Shown here: in pieces, positions 24,513 to 32,514 of the stretch
How the letters are laid out: each line of letters starts with the position of its first letter
Position numbering within the stretch: the stretch's first letter is position 1
Notes under the pieces: model-generated
Told to the model about the DNA's origin: nothing
Databases searched by the model: none
What the model saw: only the letters and a program-made list of their open reading frames with translations
Made by a program: the position numbers and the translations under genes
Assembly: GCA_903892515.1 (NCBI GenBank)
Contig: CAITIS010000103.1
Span: 1 to 49,569 of the forward strand
DNA from: an uncultured Planctomycetota bacterium
Lineage (GTDB): Bacteria; Planctomycetota; Phycisphaerae; SM23-33
Direction: 5' to 3'
DNA length: 49,569 nucleotides

Positions 24513-24785
24513 TCAGGGAACGGAAACGACTTCCGAAACCTCCGGCACCTTCTCTTTGAGCTGCCGTTCGACGCCCATTTTCAGGGTCATCGCGGACATC
24601 GGACAGCCGCGGCAGGAGCCGTGAAAGCGGATGCTGACCTTACCGGTCGTTTCGTCCACTTCCAGCAGCTCGATGTCGCCGCCGTCTGCTTGGATATAAG
24701 GCCGGATGCGTCCCAGCTCTTCGTCCACGCGATCCCTCACACTCGCCTCGGCCTTACCTGATTCACTTTTGATCTCGTCCGACAT
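24513..24785 (-). CDS. NifU C-terminal domain (Nfu-type) Fe-S scaffold protein
   Basis: Assembles or carries Fe-S clusters for delivery to target proteins. The 90-residue product is essentially the Nfu domain alone: 'RPYIQADGGDIELLEVDE', then 'GSCRGCPMSAMTLKMGVER', whose C-x2-C holds the cluster. There is no N-terminal NifU or A-type domain. It is convergent with the hydrolase gene and divergent from the PEP-CTERM gene. Confidence 0.92.
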   Translation of the reverse strand: MSDEIKSESGKAEASVRDRVDEELGRIRPYIQADGGDIELLEVDETTGKVSIRFHGSCRGCPMSAMTLKMGVERQLKEKVPEVSEVVSVP

Positions 24786-25127
24786 CCCAGGTCTCCATAG
24801 TTGATACGGCAGGTTCTTCGACCAGTTTCATCGTATCGGCATATTGCCGCGGCGGGCAACAGATTTGCCTGGATCGGGCCTGTTTTGCGTGGCGGCGACT
24901 CCTGCAAAGCCGCGGGCGGCCTACGCGGACGTGCCCGCTTGCGCGCGGACATGCGGAAAAATGATCAATCCGAGATCTCGACATTTTTACAGGTATTTGC
25001 ACCCCCTCAGGTGTTCACCCGATTGCCGAAAGTCTCATTCGCCCTTATAGTAAGAGCACTGAATCGCTCATTCTGCTCGCCCAGCGGGGGCGGGTACTAT
25101 CGCTCATAAAGAAGAAGGAGGCTGCAC
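24786..25127. promoter_or_regulatory. Divergent control region (Nfu / PEP-CTERM)
   Basis: About 340 bp without a gene. A promoter for the plus-strand gene is visible: TTGCCG (25023-25028), 17 nt, TATAGT (25046-25051), followed by AAGAG. The sequence TATAGTAAGAG recurs at 47912, upstream of another PEP-CTERM gene. GGAGG lies 7 nt before ATG 25128. Nothing else stands out. Confidence 0.6.
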
Positions 25128-26321
25128 ATGAATCATCGCTCATGGTTCGCGCTGACGTTGCTCTTGGTGCTGGTCGGGTCCGCTTCGGCCACAATGAGTA
25201 TCCTCACCGGTGGTGGCGACAACAACGCCCGCTACGACGCCGTGGCCTATAACGGCATCGCTGGCCACTATTACGCCGTCGGCGCCCATGCCGACTCCTC
25301 GGCCAACTGGCAGGGGTACGACGACCTCGTAGGCGAGATCGGCTTCCTGCCTGGTTCGACCAGCAGCGAGGTCTTTGGCGTGGCGTACGGCTCGCAGAGG
25401 ACGCTCGTGGGAGCCTGCAACAACTTCGGCGACAACTGGCAGGCCTTTCAGGGCGTCATCAGCAAGCCATCCGGCTATCCCATCGTGACGATGACCGCGT
25501 TACCCATGCCAACCGGGACGTTCGGCTCGGCCGCGTATGGCATCTCTGGCGACGGCAGTATCATCGTCGGCGCGTCGGGGTCCAGCGATCTGATGTCCGT
25601 CCAGCCGACGAGGTGGACCAGCGGCGGAACCGTCGCTTCGCTGCTGCCTTTGCCCTCCGGTATGGTCGAAGGTCAGGCCAATGCGGTCAGCTTGCCCAGT
25701 CTCACCATCGGAACGACCGTCATTCCCTGGCTCACACGCAGCGTCGGCACGGTTTACGATGCGAGCTACCAGACGCACGCGGTGAAGTGGGTCGGTGACG
25801 GGGATCCTGCGTATGGCGGGGATATTGCGCTGCTGGATCAGCTTCCTGGCACGACGACCAGTGAAGCCCTCGATATCGCCGCCACCAACTACGTTTCGGT
25901 CGGCTCGTGCTTCGATGGCACGACCTACAAGGCCACGCGGTGGAACTACACCGCCGCCCAGGAACTGCCGGCGCTGCCGGGTTCGCTGGGCATGGTCGCG
26001 ACGGCCTGCTCGTTCGACGGCTCGTACGTGGTGGGCTACGCCATCGAAAATGGCCAGGACGAGGCGTTCATCTGGGACGCCGTCAACGGCACGCGCAGCA
26101 TGGCCAGTTTCCTGTCGGTCGAAATGAATGAGAACATCGACGGCTTCACCTTCGAGCACGCTAGCGACGTGGTGGTTGATGGCAGGACCATCGTCATCGT
26201 CGGCGACGGCACGTACTTCGGCAACAATGGCTGGATGGCCGTCGAGACGCTGCCCGCACCCGAGCCGGCCAGCCTGGCCTTGCTGGCTCTGGGCGGCCTG
26301 TTCCTGCGTCGGCGGAAGTAG
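25128..26321 (+). CDS. PEP-CTERM protein with HAF-like repeats
   Basis: Secreted protein sorted through an exosortase-type system. The 397-residue product has a Sec signal ending near 'SASA', a body of repeated beta-strand units, and the PEP-CTERM tail 'PEPASLALLALGGLF' followed by RRRK. The units include 'GISGDGSIIVGAS', 'LPGTTTSEALDIA' and 'SFDGSYVVGYAIENGQDEAFIWD', close to the HAF repeat pattern. No catalytic motif is visible. The exosortase gene is not in this window. Confidence 0.88.
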   Translation: MNHRSWFALTLLLVLVGSASATMSILTGGGDNNARYDAVAYNGIAGHYYAVGAHADSSANWQGYDDLVGEIGFLPGSTSSEVFGVAYGSQRTLVGACNNFGDNWQAFQGVISKPSGYPIVTMTALPMPTGTFGSAAYGISGDGSIIVGASGSSDLMSVQPTRWTSGGTVASLLPLPSGMVEGQANAVSLPSLTIGTTVIPWLTRSVGTVYDASYQTHAVKWVGDGDPAYGGDIALLDQLPGTTTSEALDIAATNYVSVGSCFDGTTYKATRWNYTAAQELPALPGSLGMVATACSFDGSYVVGYAIENGQDEAFIWDAVNGTRSMASFLSVEMNENIDGFTFEHASDVVVDGRTIVIVGDGTYFGNNGWMAVETLPAPEPASLALLALGGLFLRRRK

Positions 26322-26329
26322 GAAGACCG

Positions 26330-26479
26330 TAGGGCGTGCAACTGGTTGCACGCGGGCCGTTGCACGATGGCACGGTCGCCTTCGTGGCACAGCCGCCTCG
26401 GCTATGGTTTTGCCTTCGTGGCACAGCCGCCCTCGGCTGTGGTTTTGCCTTCGTGGCACAGCCGCCCTCGGCTGTGGTC
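26330..26479 (+). repeat. Dispersed repeat end plus three 35-bp direct repeats
   Basis: GTAGGGCGTGCAACTGGTTGCACGC at 26330 is a short hairpin of the GTAGGGCG type. From 26378 to 26479 the unit GCCTTCGTGGCACAGCCGCC + CTCGGCTGTGGTTTT is repeated three times (starts 26378, 26412 and 26447). Each unit holds a CACAGCCG/CGGCTGTG palindrome. Confidence 0.85.
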
Positions 26480-26555
26480 GTTGGCGTGACCACGATTGAA
26501 CGTCGAAAAAGAGCATGCGTTGCGTGCTCATACTTCATAACGAAAGGGACACGAA

Positions 26556-27674
26556 ATGAAGACCAAGGGCTTTACGCTGCTAGAGCTGATGGTGGTGGTT
26601 GTGGTCCTGGCCGTGCTGGTCGTGGCCATGGGGCCGGTGCTGCACCACGCCGTGGAAGACGCCCGCACGACGATGTGCCTGAACAACCAGGCCACCATCA
26701 CCCGCGGCCTGTCACAGTACGTGACTGTCTGGCACATGTACCCGATGAATTACCGCACCACCCCATACGCGGCTTGGAATCAGTACCCCTCCAGGAACTC
26801 CCTGGACGCGTTATCCAAGTATGTCGGCGGCCCCGCTGGCCGGACAGACACCAGCGTCACGCCCAACAGGATCCTGGAAAGCGATCTGCAATCCAACATG
26901 GACCCTCTGCACCCGACCACCTTTGCCGACTTCCCCAGGGTCTACGTGTGCCCCAGTGCCGACAAACAGGCGCTGTATTCAAGTGCTCCGAACACCGTTG
27001 CCAATCCCAACCCAAACCTTCACAGTTGGTATCACGCTTCGTACTGGGTGAACCCGGCGGTGCGGTCCAACCGAGGGTTCAATACCTACAGCCAATTGGC
27101 CGGAAGCGGAACGCGCTCCGGCGACATGCCCGGGGCCATCACCGGTTACAGTTCGTTCTTTACCGTCTGCCGGAACTACGCAGATGGCCACGGCCAGCTC
27201 GTAGGGCACTGGAAGAACGTGTACATGCCCCGGCCCGAGACGGTCGGCGACCTGCATAGCACGGTCTTTTGCGGCGACACGAACAATGTCATCGAGCATC
27301 CTCTTGCTGATGGTAGCATGGACTCGCCCAACAAGGGGTTCTGGGATTTCATTCCCAGATGGGGGGAAGCGATTGGGGCCATGGGCTTTGAGCGGCATGG
27401 CGGGATGGTCATCGGCTATATGGATGGCCATGCGCGAAAGATGCTGCGAGCCGAATTGAACTCCACCACGGACGCGGGAGTTCGCGGCGCTCCCGGCCAA
27501 GTTCCTATGTGCGACTTCCTGATCAGCCCGCTCAGTTTACCGGGCTGCGGCGGCCAGGGGAACCTGACTCGCTACCACATCATTCCCAATGCGGCCTTCC
27601 AGTACCCCCATGGTGGAGTCATCGGTACGTACAATCCGGTCACCGGTGCTGGCGGCGGCAAGATGCCCGAATAG
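26556..27674 (+). CDS. Type II pseudopilin-like protein (planctomycete H-X-DG type)
   Basis: Exported by a type II secretion/type IV pilus route and processed by prepilin peptidase. The 372-residue product begins 'MKTKGFTLLELMVVVVVLAV', with cleavage after Gly5, a Glu at mature position 5 and a hydrophobic helix. The large C-terminal domain ends with 'RHGGMVIGYMDGH', related to the H-X9-DG processing-associated motif but with eight residues in the gap. AAAGGGA precedes ATG 26556. It may be co-expressed with the PEP-CTERM gene upstream, although a repeat block lies between. Confidence 0.85.
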   Translation: MKTKGFTLLELMVVVVVLAVLVVAMGPVLHHAVEDARTTMCLNNQATITRGLSQYVTVWHMYPMNYRTTPYAAWNQYPSRNSLDALSKYVGGPAGRTDTSVTPNRILESDLQSNMDPLHPTTFADFPRVYVCPSADKQALYSSAPNTVANPNPNLHSWYHASYWVNPAVRSNRGFNTYSQLAGSGTRSGDMPGAITGYSSFFTVCRNYADGHGQLVGHWKNVYMPRPETVGDLHSTVFCGDTNNVIEHPLADGSMDSPNKGFWDFIPRWGEAIGAMGFERHGGMVIGYMDGHARKMLRAELNSTTDAGVRGAPGQVPMCDFLISPLSLPGCGGQGNLTRYHIIPNAAFQYPHGGVIGTYNPVTGAGGGKMPE

Positions 27675-27720
27675 CTCAGGCTCAGCAGACGATAGATAAT
27701 CTCGGGTTTTGTCGGCGGGC

Positions 27721-27799
27721 GTGGCGAAAGCTGCAAAGCCGCGAGCGGCGGGTGGGACCTAGGGACGCGGGAAATGCAGGCGATGGTCCCTTTCGCCAC
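27721..27799. repeat. Inverted repeat GTGGCGAAAG/CTTTCGCCAC
   Basis: Ten-base arms at 27721-27730 and 27790-27799 enclose 59 bp of GC-rich sequence, between the pseudopilin gene and the rpmE promoter. It could end the pseudopilin transcript or be another small dispersed element. Confidence 0.5.
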
Positions 27800-27838
27800 C
27801 CTCGTCGGGCCAGTTTGCGAATCCCTGCGCTTTTTCCA

Positions 27839-27867
27839 TTTACAGCGAACACGGCCGCTGCTAGACT
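27839..27867 (+). promoter_or_regulatory. Promoter of rpmE
   Basis: TTTACA (27839-27844), 17 nt, TAGACT (27862-27867) matches five of six and four of six consensus positions of a housekeeping-sigma promoter, 38 nt before ATG 27906. Confidence 0.55.
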
Positions 27868-27905
27868 TGTAGGTCTTGTTGAATGCGTTAGGAAAGGGTT
27901 GCGCA

Positions 27906-28145
27906 ATGAAGAAGAAGATTCATCCGGCTTACAAGGTTGTCAACGTCAGTTGTGCGTGTGGCCACAGCTTCACCACCGGCTCGACGTTGAGCAAGGACAT
28001 CCGCGTCGACATCTGCTCGGCTTGCCATCCGTTCTACACCGGCAAGCAGAAGTTTGTCGACACGGCCGGCCGCGTCGAGAAGTTCAACCGCAAGTACGGC
28101 GGCGATTACTTCAAGAAGCCTGCCGCACCGGCCGCCAAGAAGTAG
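27906..28145 (+). CDS. rpmE: 50S ribosomal protein L31 (zinc-binding form)
   Basis: Structural protein of the large ribosomal subunit at the central protuberance. The 79-residue product has 'KKKIHPAYK', the zinc ligands in 'SCACGHSF' and '[30 protein letters not shown]', and a Lys/Ala-rich tail. All four cysteines are present, so this is the C+ type. ATG 27906 is chosen over an in-frame upstream start because AAAGGG lies before it and L31 proteins start here. Confidence 0.95.
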   Translation: MKKKIHPAYKVVNVSCACGHSFTTGSTLSKDIRVDICSACHPFYTGKQKFVDTAGRVEKFNRKYGGDYFKKPAAPAAKK

Positions 28146-28159
28146 CTTAGCCTTCTTAT

Positions 28160-28198
28160 GAACGCCGACGCAGTTGCTGCGCCGGCGTTCGTGTTTTT
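28160..28198 (+). terminator. Rho-independent terminator of rpmE
   Basis: GAACGCCG and CGGCGTTC form a long GC-rich stem with the loop around 'CGCAGTTGCTGCG', followed by GTGTTTTT. It lies 15 nt after the rpmE stop. Confidence 0.85.
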
Positions 28199-28245
28199 AC
28201 AGAACCGACTCCGTTCGATAATTCGCAGCGGCGTTGATAGCGCCT

Positions 28246-28368
28246 TGTAACAGGCCCCGGCTTTAGCCGGGGTTCAACTGGCCACACCCCAACTCCTCCC
28301 ATCGCCCTTGCGTAGGAGGCATGGGGGGGCGGCCTTGAGTACCCCCGCTGAAGCGGGGGCCTGATACA
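28246..28368. mobile_element. MITE-like element, TGTA.CAGGCCCC family
   Basis: The left end reads TGTAACAGGCCCCGGCTTTA, a GCCGGGG arm and TTCAA. The right end, read on the opposite strand, is TGTATCAGGCCCCCGCTTCA, a GCGGGGG arm and TACTCAA. Each end is itself a hairpin, so the 123-bp element is a double palindrome. It lies in the rpmE-prfA gap, 30 bp before prfA. Confidence 0.75.
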
Positions 28369-28398
28369 CGGCCCGAGCCGCTGCCGATCAAGGTCTTT

Positions 28399-29505
28399 AT
28401 GGCAGATGTACGAGCCAACCTGGTGGCCAAGCTGGAATCGGCGTCGAGCCGCTTCGATGAAGTGCTGGCCGAGATGAACGATCCGGCCTTCGCCTCCAAT
28501 CCCAAGCGGATGGTCGAGGCCGCCAAGGAGCACAAGCAACTGGCCAAGATCGTCCAGCCGTACCGCAAGTACGCCAAGGCCCAGGAGCAGCTTGCCCAGG
28601 CCAAGGTCCTGTGCGAAGACCCTCAGGCCGACGCCGAGATGCGGGAAATGGCCGAGGAAGAAGTCCGCGAGCTGACCCAGTCCAGCGAGGCCATGATGGA
28701 AGAGATCCAGGGCCTGCTGCTGATGAGCGACAAGGCCGGCGTCGACTCGGTGCTGGTGGAAATTCGCGCCGGCACGGGCGGCGAAGAGGCGGCCCTGTTT
28801 GCGGCCGACCTTATGAACATGTACACGCGCTTCGCCGAGCGCCGCGGCTGGAAGGTCGAAGTGCTCGAAGCCAGCCCGACCGACCTGGGCGGCTTCCGCG
28901 AGATCGTGCTCAACGTCAAGGGCGAAGATTGCTTCCAGTTCCTCTCCTTCGAGGGCGGCGGCCATCGCGTGCAGCGCGTGCCCAAGACCGAGACGCAGGG
29001 GCGGATCCACACCTCGGCCGCCACGGTGGCCGTGCTGCCCGAAGTGGAAGAGGTCGAAGTCAACATCGACTGGGAGAAGGATGTTCTCGAACACGTCAGC
29101 CGGGCCGGCGGTCCGGGCGGACAGAACGTCAACAAGGTCGCCTCGGCCATCCGGCTGGAGCACGTGCCTACCGGCCTGACCGTGAACATGCGCGAGGAAA
29201 AGAGCCAGCACAAGAATCGTGCCAAGGCCCGGCGCGTGCTGGCCAGCCGCGTGTACGATCATTTCCGCCAGCAGCAGCTAGCGGCAGAGGCCGCCACGCG
29301 CAAGAACATGATCGGCTCGGGCGACCGCTCGCAGCGCATCCGTACGTACAACTTCCCGCAGAACCGCTGCACCGACCACCGCCTCAAAGGCACCGGCAGC
29401 GAAGGCGCCAACTTCAATATGCAGCAGATCCTCGCCGGCGACATGGACGAAATGATCGGCAACCTCATCGCAGCCGAAAAGGCCGAGAAGCTTTCGTCGC
29501 TCTAA
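28399..29505 (+). CDS. prfA: Peptide chain release factor 1
   Basis: Recognises UAA and UAG in the ribosomal A site and triggers peptide release. The 368-residue product is full length. The codon-reading P-x-T motif is 'PKT' in 'HRVQRVPKTETQGRIHTSAATV', where release factor 2 would have SPF. The catalytic GGQ lies in 'GGPGGQNVNK' (about 237). The 'RIRTYNFPQNRCTDHRLKGT' segment is typical. ATG 28399 is the usual family start. No prmC methyltransferase gene follows, although prfA and prmC are often neighbours. Confidence 0.95.
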   Translation: MADVRANLVAKLESASSRFDEVLAEMNDPAFASNPKRMVEAAKEHKQLAKIVQPYRKYAKAQEQLAQAKVLCEDPQADAEMREMAEEEVRELTQSSEAMMEEIQGLLLMSDKAGVDSVLVEIRAGTGGEEAALFAADLMNMYTRFAERRGWKVEVLEASPTDLGGFREIVLNVKGEDCFQFLSFEGGGHRVQRVPKTETQGRIHTSAATVAVLPEVEEVEVNIDWEKDVLEHVSRAGGPGGQNVNKVASAIRLEHVPTGLTVNMREEKSQHKNRAKARRVLASRVYDHFRQQQLAAEAATRKNMIGSGDRSQRIRTYNFPQNRCTDHRLKGTGSEGANFNMQQILAGDMDEMIGNLIAAEKAEKLSSL

Positions 29506-29630
29506 GAAAGAAACGGCTCACCACGGAGGTCACAGAGAATACGGAGGAAGACAACAGCCTCACACAAAGGGCAGGAAAAACACGAGGTGCGTTGCCACTC
29601 GCGGCAATCATTTCAAATTCATGATGATGC
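29506..29630. repeat. ACCACGGAGG-family repeat copy
   Basis: After the prfA stop, 'CTCACCACGGAGGTCACAGA' and 'GAATACGGAGGAAGACAACA' form one copy of the dispersed family seen at 1487, 29990 and 35523. No gene is visible. Confidence 0.7.
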
Positions 29631-29963
29631 CTACTTAGGCTCGATTGCGTCTACCAAGGTGAAGTGGCCTTGCCAGTTTGGAACCTCTAAGTAGATCGCG
29701 TCAGGGCAGTTGGCTTGGCTGGCCTCCGTAGTACGCCTCACACCCACGTTCCAGGCCGCGCAAAGGTGAGTCAGAATATGCTCGAAGTCGCACTCCAACT
29801 CAGCGGCATCTCTTTGCCCTTGTTTGAGCTTTTGAAGCAGCTTTTCCGACGCGGAGGCCATCTCAGCAAGGTTGAATGCGACTTCCTCAATGTTGGTCAA
29901 TGACTCCGCCATTTCTTTGGTCTCCATAACATCGTGATCCGGCAACTCCATGGATTGTACCAT
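29631..29963 (-). CDS. Small hypothetical protein, lower GC, flanked by repeats
   Basis: Not recognised. From ATG 29963 the product is 110 residues: a Glu/Leu-rich probable coiled coil ('ESLTNIEEVAFNLAEMASAS', then 'LLQKLKQGQRDAAELECDFE') and a C-terminus with 'GHFTLVDAIEPK'. Codon use and GC look less extreme than in the neighbours, and the gene is bracketed by ACCACGGAGG-type repeats on both sides. Codons upstream to 30134 only translate the repeat (an 'RRGRRGRKE' reading) and part of norB, so I exclude them. ATG 29951 or 29927 could also be the start. A true gene is likely but not certain. Confidence 0.5.
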   Translation of the reverse strand: MVQSMELPDHDVMETKEMAESLTNIEEVAFNLAEMASASEKLLQKLKQGQRDAAELECDFEHILTHLCAAWNVGVRRTTEASQANCPDAIYLEVPNWQGHFTLVDAIEPK

Positions 29964-30060
29964 CTCGTAACACTGTTTCTGCTTCTCCGTGTCCTTCGTT
30001 TCCTCCGTGGTTGCCTTGTCTCTTGTATTCTTCTCTTTGCGTCCTCTGCGGCCTCTGCGG

Positions 30061-32337
30061 TTAGATGTTGTTGTTGGTTTTCCGCAGCCGCGGGAAGGTG
30101 CTAACCAGGAACCACAGCAGCGGCAGGGCGCCAAAGACGATGATGATCATGTCCGGCACGATGCGCCACATGGCCAGGGCCTGCACTGCCGGGGTCTCGT
30201 AAAAAGCGGCGCTGCGCGAGTACCACACGCCAGTCTTGGCCGTCTCGCCGACCTGCAAGAGTCCGATGGGCAGCAGCGAGGTAGAGAACATCAGCGTCAG
30301 GCCAATGTTCATGCCCCAGAAGCTCACTTTCAGGATTCGGTCGCTCCAATACTTGCGGTCCACCAGCCCGCGCCACGAAAACAGCAGCAGCGAGATCGCC
30401 AGCATGCCGTACACCCCGAACAGGGCGGTGTGGGCGTGATTGGCCGTCAGGTACGTGCCGTGCTCATAGTAGTTGACGACCGGCAGGTTGATGATGAAGC
30501 CGAACATGCAGGCACCGACGAAATTCCACACGCTCGATGCCACCAGGAAGTACAGCGGCCAGCGGTAGGGGAAGTCGCCGCCCTCGGCGCGAATGGAGCG
30601 GTATTCCATCCACGCCCGCACAATCAGCAGGATCAGCGGCACGGTCTCGAGCGAGCTGAACATGCCACCGATGGCCAGCCAGAAACTCGGCCCCCCGAAC
30701 CAGAAGTAGTGGTGGGCCACGCCCGGAATGCCGCCCAGGAAGACCAGGATGGCCGTCATGTACGCCACGCGCAGGGCCGAGCGGGCCGACACCAGCCCCA
30801 GCGTCACCAGGAACAGCGCCACCACGGCCACGCCGAAGAACTCGAAGATGCTCTCGACCCAGATGTGCACCACGAACCACCGCCAGTAGTCGGCGATGGT
30901 CACGTGCGTGCTCCGGCCATAGAAGAGCCCAAAGCCAAAGAAGAGCACCACCAGGATGGCGCTGAGCATGTAGAAGATCACCAGGTTCTTGCGGTCCTGC
31001 TGATCGGCCAACTCGTGCCGCTGCCGCAGCACCGGCAGCAGCGTGCGATACACGATCACCAGCCAGAAGATCAGCCCGATAAAGAGCAGCACCTGCCAGA
31101 TCCGGCCCAGTTCCAGGTACTCCCAGCCCTGGTGGCCCAGCCAGAACCACCAGTCGCCGCCCAGCCCCTTGATGCTCAGCACCTCGCCCAGCATGCTGCC
31201 GGCGACGACGAAGAACACGGCCCCAAATAGCAGATTCACCAGCAGCCGCTGGCGCTTGGGTTCGCCGCCGGCAATCAGCGGCCCGACGTAAACGGCCGTG
31301 CCGACCCAGGCCAGGGCGATCCACAGAATTGCCAGTTGAACGTGCCACGTCTTGGCCCAGGCGTACGAGTACGTCTGGCCGATCATCTGGATGTAGAACG
31401 TGCCGGGATGCACGGTGTAATTGGCCAGCAGCCCGCCGTTCAATATCTGCACCACGAACAGCAGCACCGCCACCAGGAAGTACTTGCCCGTGGCCCTCTG
31501 GCTGGGAGTGATGGGCGTCTCCATCAGCCGATACGCCGCCTCCACGCCCGTGCCCTGGCCATAGAAGAATCGCCAGCGATGCACCACGTACACCACCACG
31601 CCCAGCACAGCCAGCATGCCCAGGATCGACATGATCGACCACAGGATTGTCTGGGGCGGCAGGGTGTTGCCGACGCTGGGGTCGAAGGGCCAGTTGCTGG
31701 TGTAGCTGTGGGCCAGGCCGGGACGGTTGGTGCCCGAGGCCCAGCTTGTCCAGAAGAAGAAGGCCGCGATGTCCTGGCGTTCCTGGTCGCTCTGCACGGT
31801 GTTGGGCAGGAAGCCCACGTGCGGATCGCCGCGGGAGAATTCATCGCCCCAATAGTCGCGAATCTGGCCGTACGCGTACACCCACGCCGGCGTCAGGGCG
31901 ATGGCGTTGGCGGCACCGTCATAGCGGTTGGTCTTGATTTCATCGATAACCTGCCCGTCGATGGATCGCTGCTGGGCGAGGGGCAGCTTGGCAAAGGCGC
32001 CGGCCTCGACCTTTCCCGGCGTGAGAATTGCGCTGGCGTGGAAGTCGCGCATCGCCTGGCCAATGCGGTGGAGCGTGTCGGCTTGGAAGTCCATGCCGCG
32101 GTACGTGCCGATGCCCCAGATGCTGCCGTGGTCCATCAGGCCGTAGCGGTGAAAGACGTCCTGGCCGGCGAGGATCTGGTCACGCGAAATTACGACCTTG
32201 CCGTCAGCGGTGAAGTTCGTCAGCGGCGGCACCTGCTGGAAGGCGAAATACCCGCCGCCCAGGATCAGGGCCATGCAGACGACAAAGGCGACAATGGCGC
32301 CATTGCGCAACCACCGGGTGTCGCGATCCTCGGCCAT
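30061..32337 (-). CDS. norB: Quinol-dependent nitric oxide reductase (qNOR, single subunit)
   Basis: Reduces two NO to N2O at the cytoplasmic membrane, taking electrons directly from quinol. The 758-residue product is the long form: an N-terminal extension ('DGKVVISRDQILAGQDVFHRYGLMDHGSIWG') replaces the separate cytochrome c subunit and lacks a haem C-x2-CH site. A heme-copper oxidase-type core of about 12 spans follows, with His-rich helices 'FWLGHQGWEYLELG', 'WRWFVVHIWVES', 'VAHHYFWFGG' and 'NHAHTALFGVYG'. AAGGAGAG lies 5 nt before ATG 32337. No other denitrification gene is in the window, so detoxification of NO is a fair inference. It diverges from the dtxR-feoA-feoB operon. Confidence 0.92.
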   Translation of the reverse strand: MAEDRDTRWLRNGAIVAFVVCMALILGGGYFAFQQVPPLTNFTADGKVVISRDQILAGQDVFHRYGLMDHGSIWGIGTYRGMDFQADTLHRIGQAMRDFHASAILTPGKVEAGAFAKLPLAQQRSIDGQVIDEIKTNRYDGAANAIALTPAWVYAYGQIRDYWGDEFSRGDPHVGFLPNTVQSDQERQDIAAFFFWTSWASGTNRPGLAHSYTSNWPFDPSVGNTLPPQTILWSIMSILGMLAVLGVVVYVVHRWRFFYGQGTGVEAAYRLMETPITPSQRATGKYFLVAVLLFVVQILNGGLLANYTVHPGTFYIQMIGQTYSYAWAKTWHVQLAILWIALAWVGTAVYVGPLIAGGEPKRQRLLVNLLFGAVFFVVAGSMLGEVLSIKGLGGDWWFWLGHQGWEYLELGRIWQVLLFIGLIFWLVIVYRTLLPVLRQRHELADQQDRKNLVIFYMLSAILVVLFFGFGLFYGRSTHVTIADYWRWFVVHIWVESIFEFFGVAVVALFLVTLGLVSARSALRVAYMTAILVFLGGIPGVAHHYFWFGGPSFWLAIGGMFSSLETVPLILLIVRAWMEYRSIRAEGGDFPYRWPLYFLVASSVWNFVGACMFGFIINLPVVNYYEHGTYLTANHAHTALFGVYGMLAISLLLFSWRGLVDRKYWSDRILKVSFWGMNIGLTLMFSTSLLPIGLLQVGETAKTGVWYSRSAAFYETPAVQALAMWRIVPDMIIIVFGALPLLWFLVSTFPRLRKTNNNI

Positions 32338-32514
32338 GAGGCTCTCCTTTGTGTTGGCGTATCATCTTGTCGGAACAAGAGTTGTCTTTTCGGATTATAG
32401 GCCTCGCCCGGGAGGGCAGAACGTTCGTGCGACAAAACTAAACAATTCGCTGGATCGCCGCCTACGGGCGTATTAGAATGTTTGAGTAGTAAAACATTCT
32501 GCGAGGAATGAAAC
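32338..32514. promoter_or_regulatory. Divergent norB / dtxR-feoAB control region with two palindromes
   Basis: Two inverted repeats are visible. CTTGT-CGGA-ACAAG (32366-32379) lies close to norB. AGAATGTTT-7nt-AAAACATTCT (32475-32500) lies 14 nt before the regulator's start codon. The second has 9-bp perfect arms and lies where a repressor of the feo operon would bind. The first is not a standard FNR/NNR site (wrong spacing). Which protein binds each is inference. Confidence 0.6.

Noticed and set aside
29964..30134. N-terminal extension of the small gene at 29631
   Set aside because: It reads the ACCACGGAGG repeat and the end of norB; the 'RRGRRGRKE' peptide is a repeat artefact.
30464..31642. 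Second minus-strand frame inside norB
   Set aside because: Same-strand, out-of-frame reading of the nitric oxide reductase gene, with Gly/Arg/Ala-rich translation only.
32366..32379. FNR/NNR-type site for norB
   Set aside because: The TTG and CAA halves are 6 nt apart, not the 8 nt of the standard site; kept only as an unassigned palindrome.
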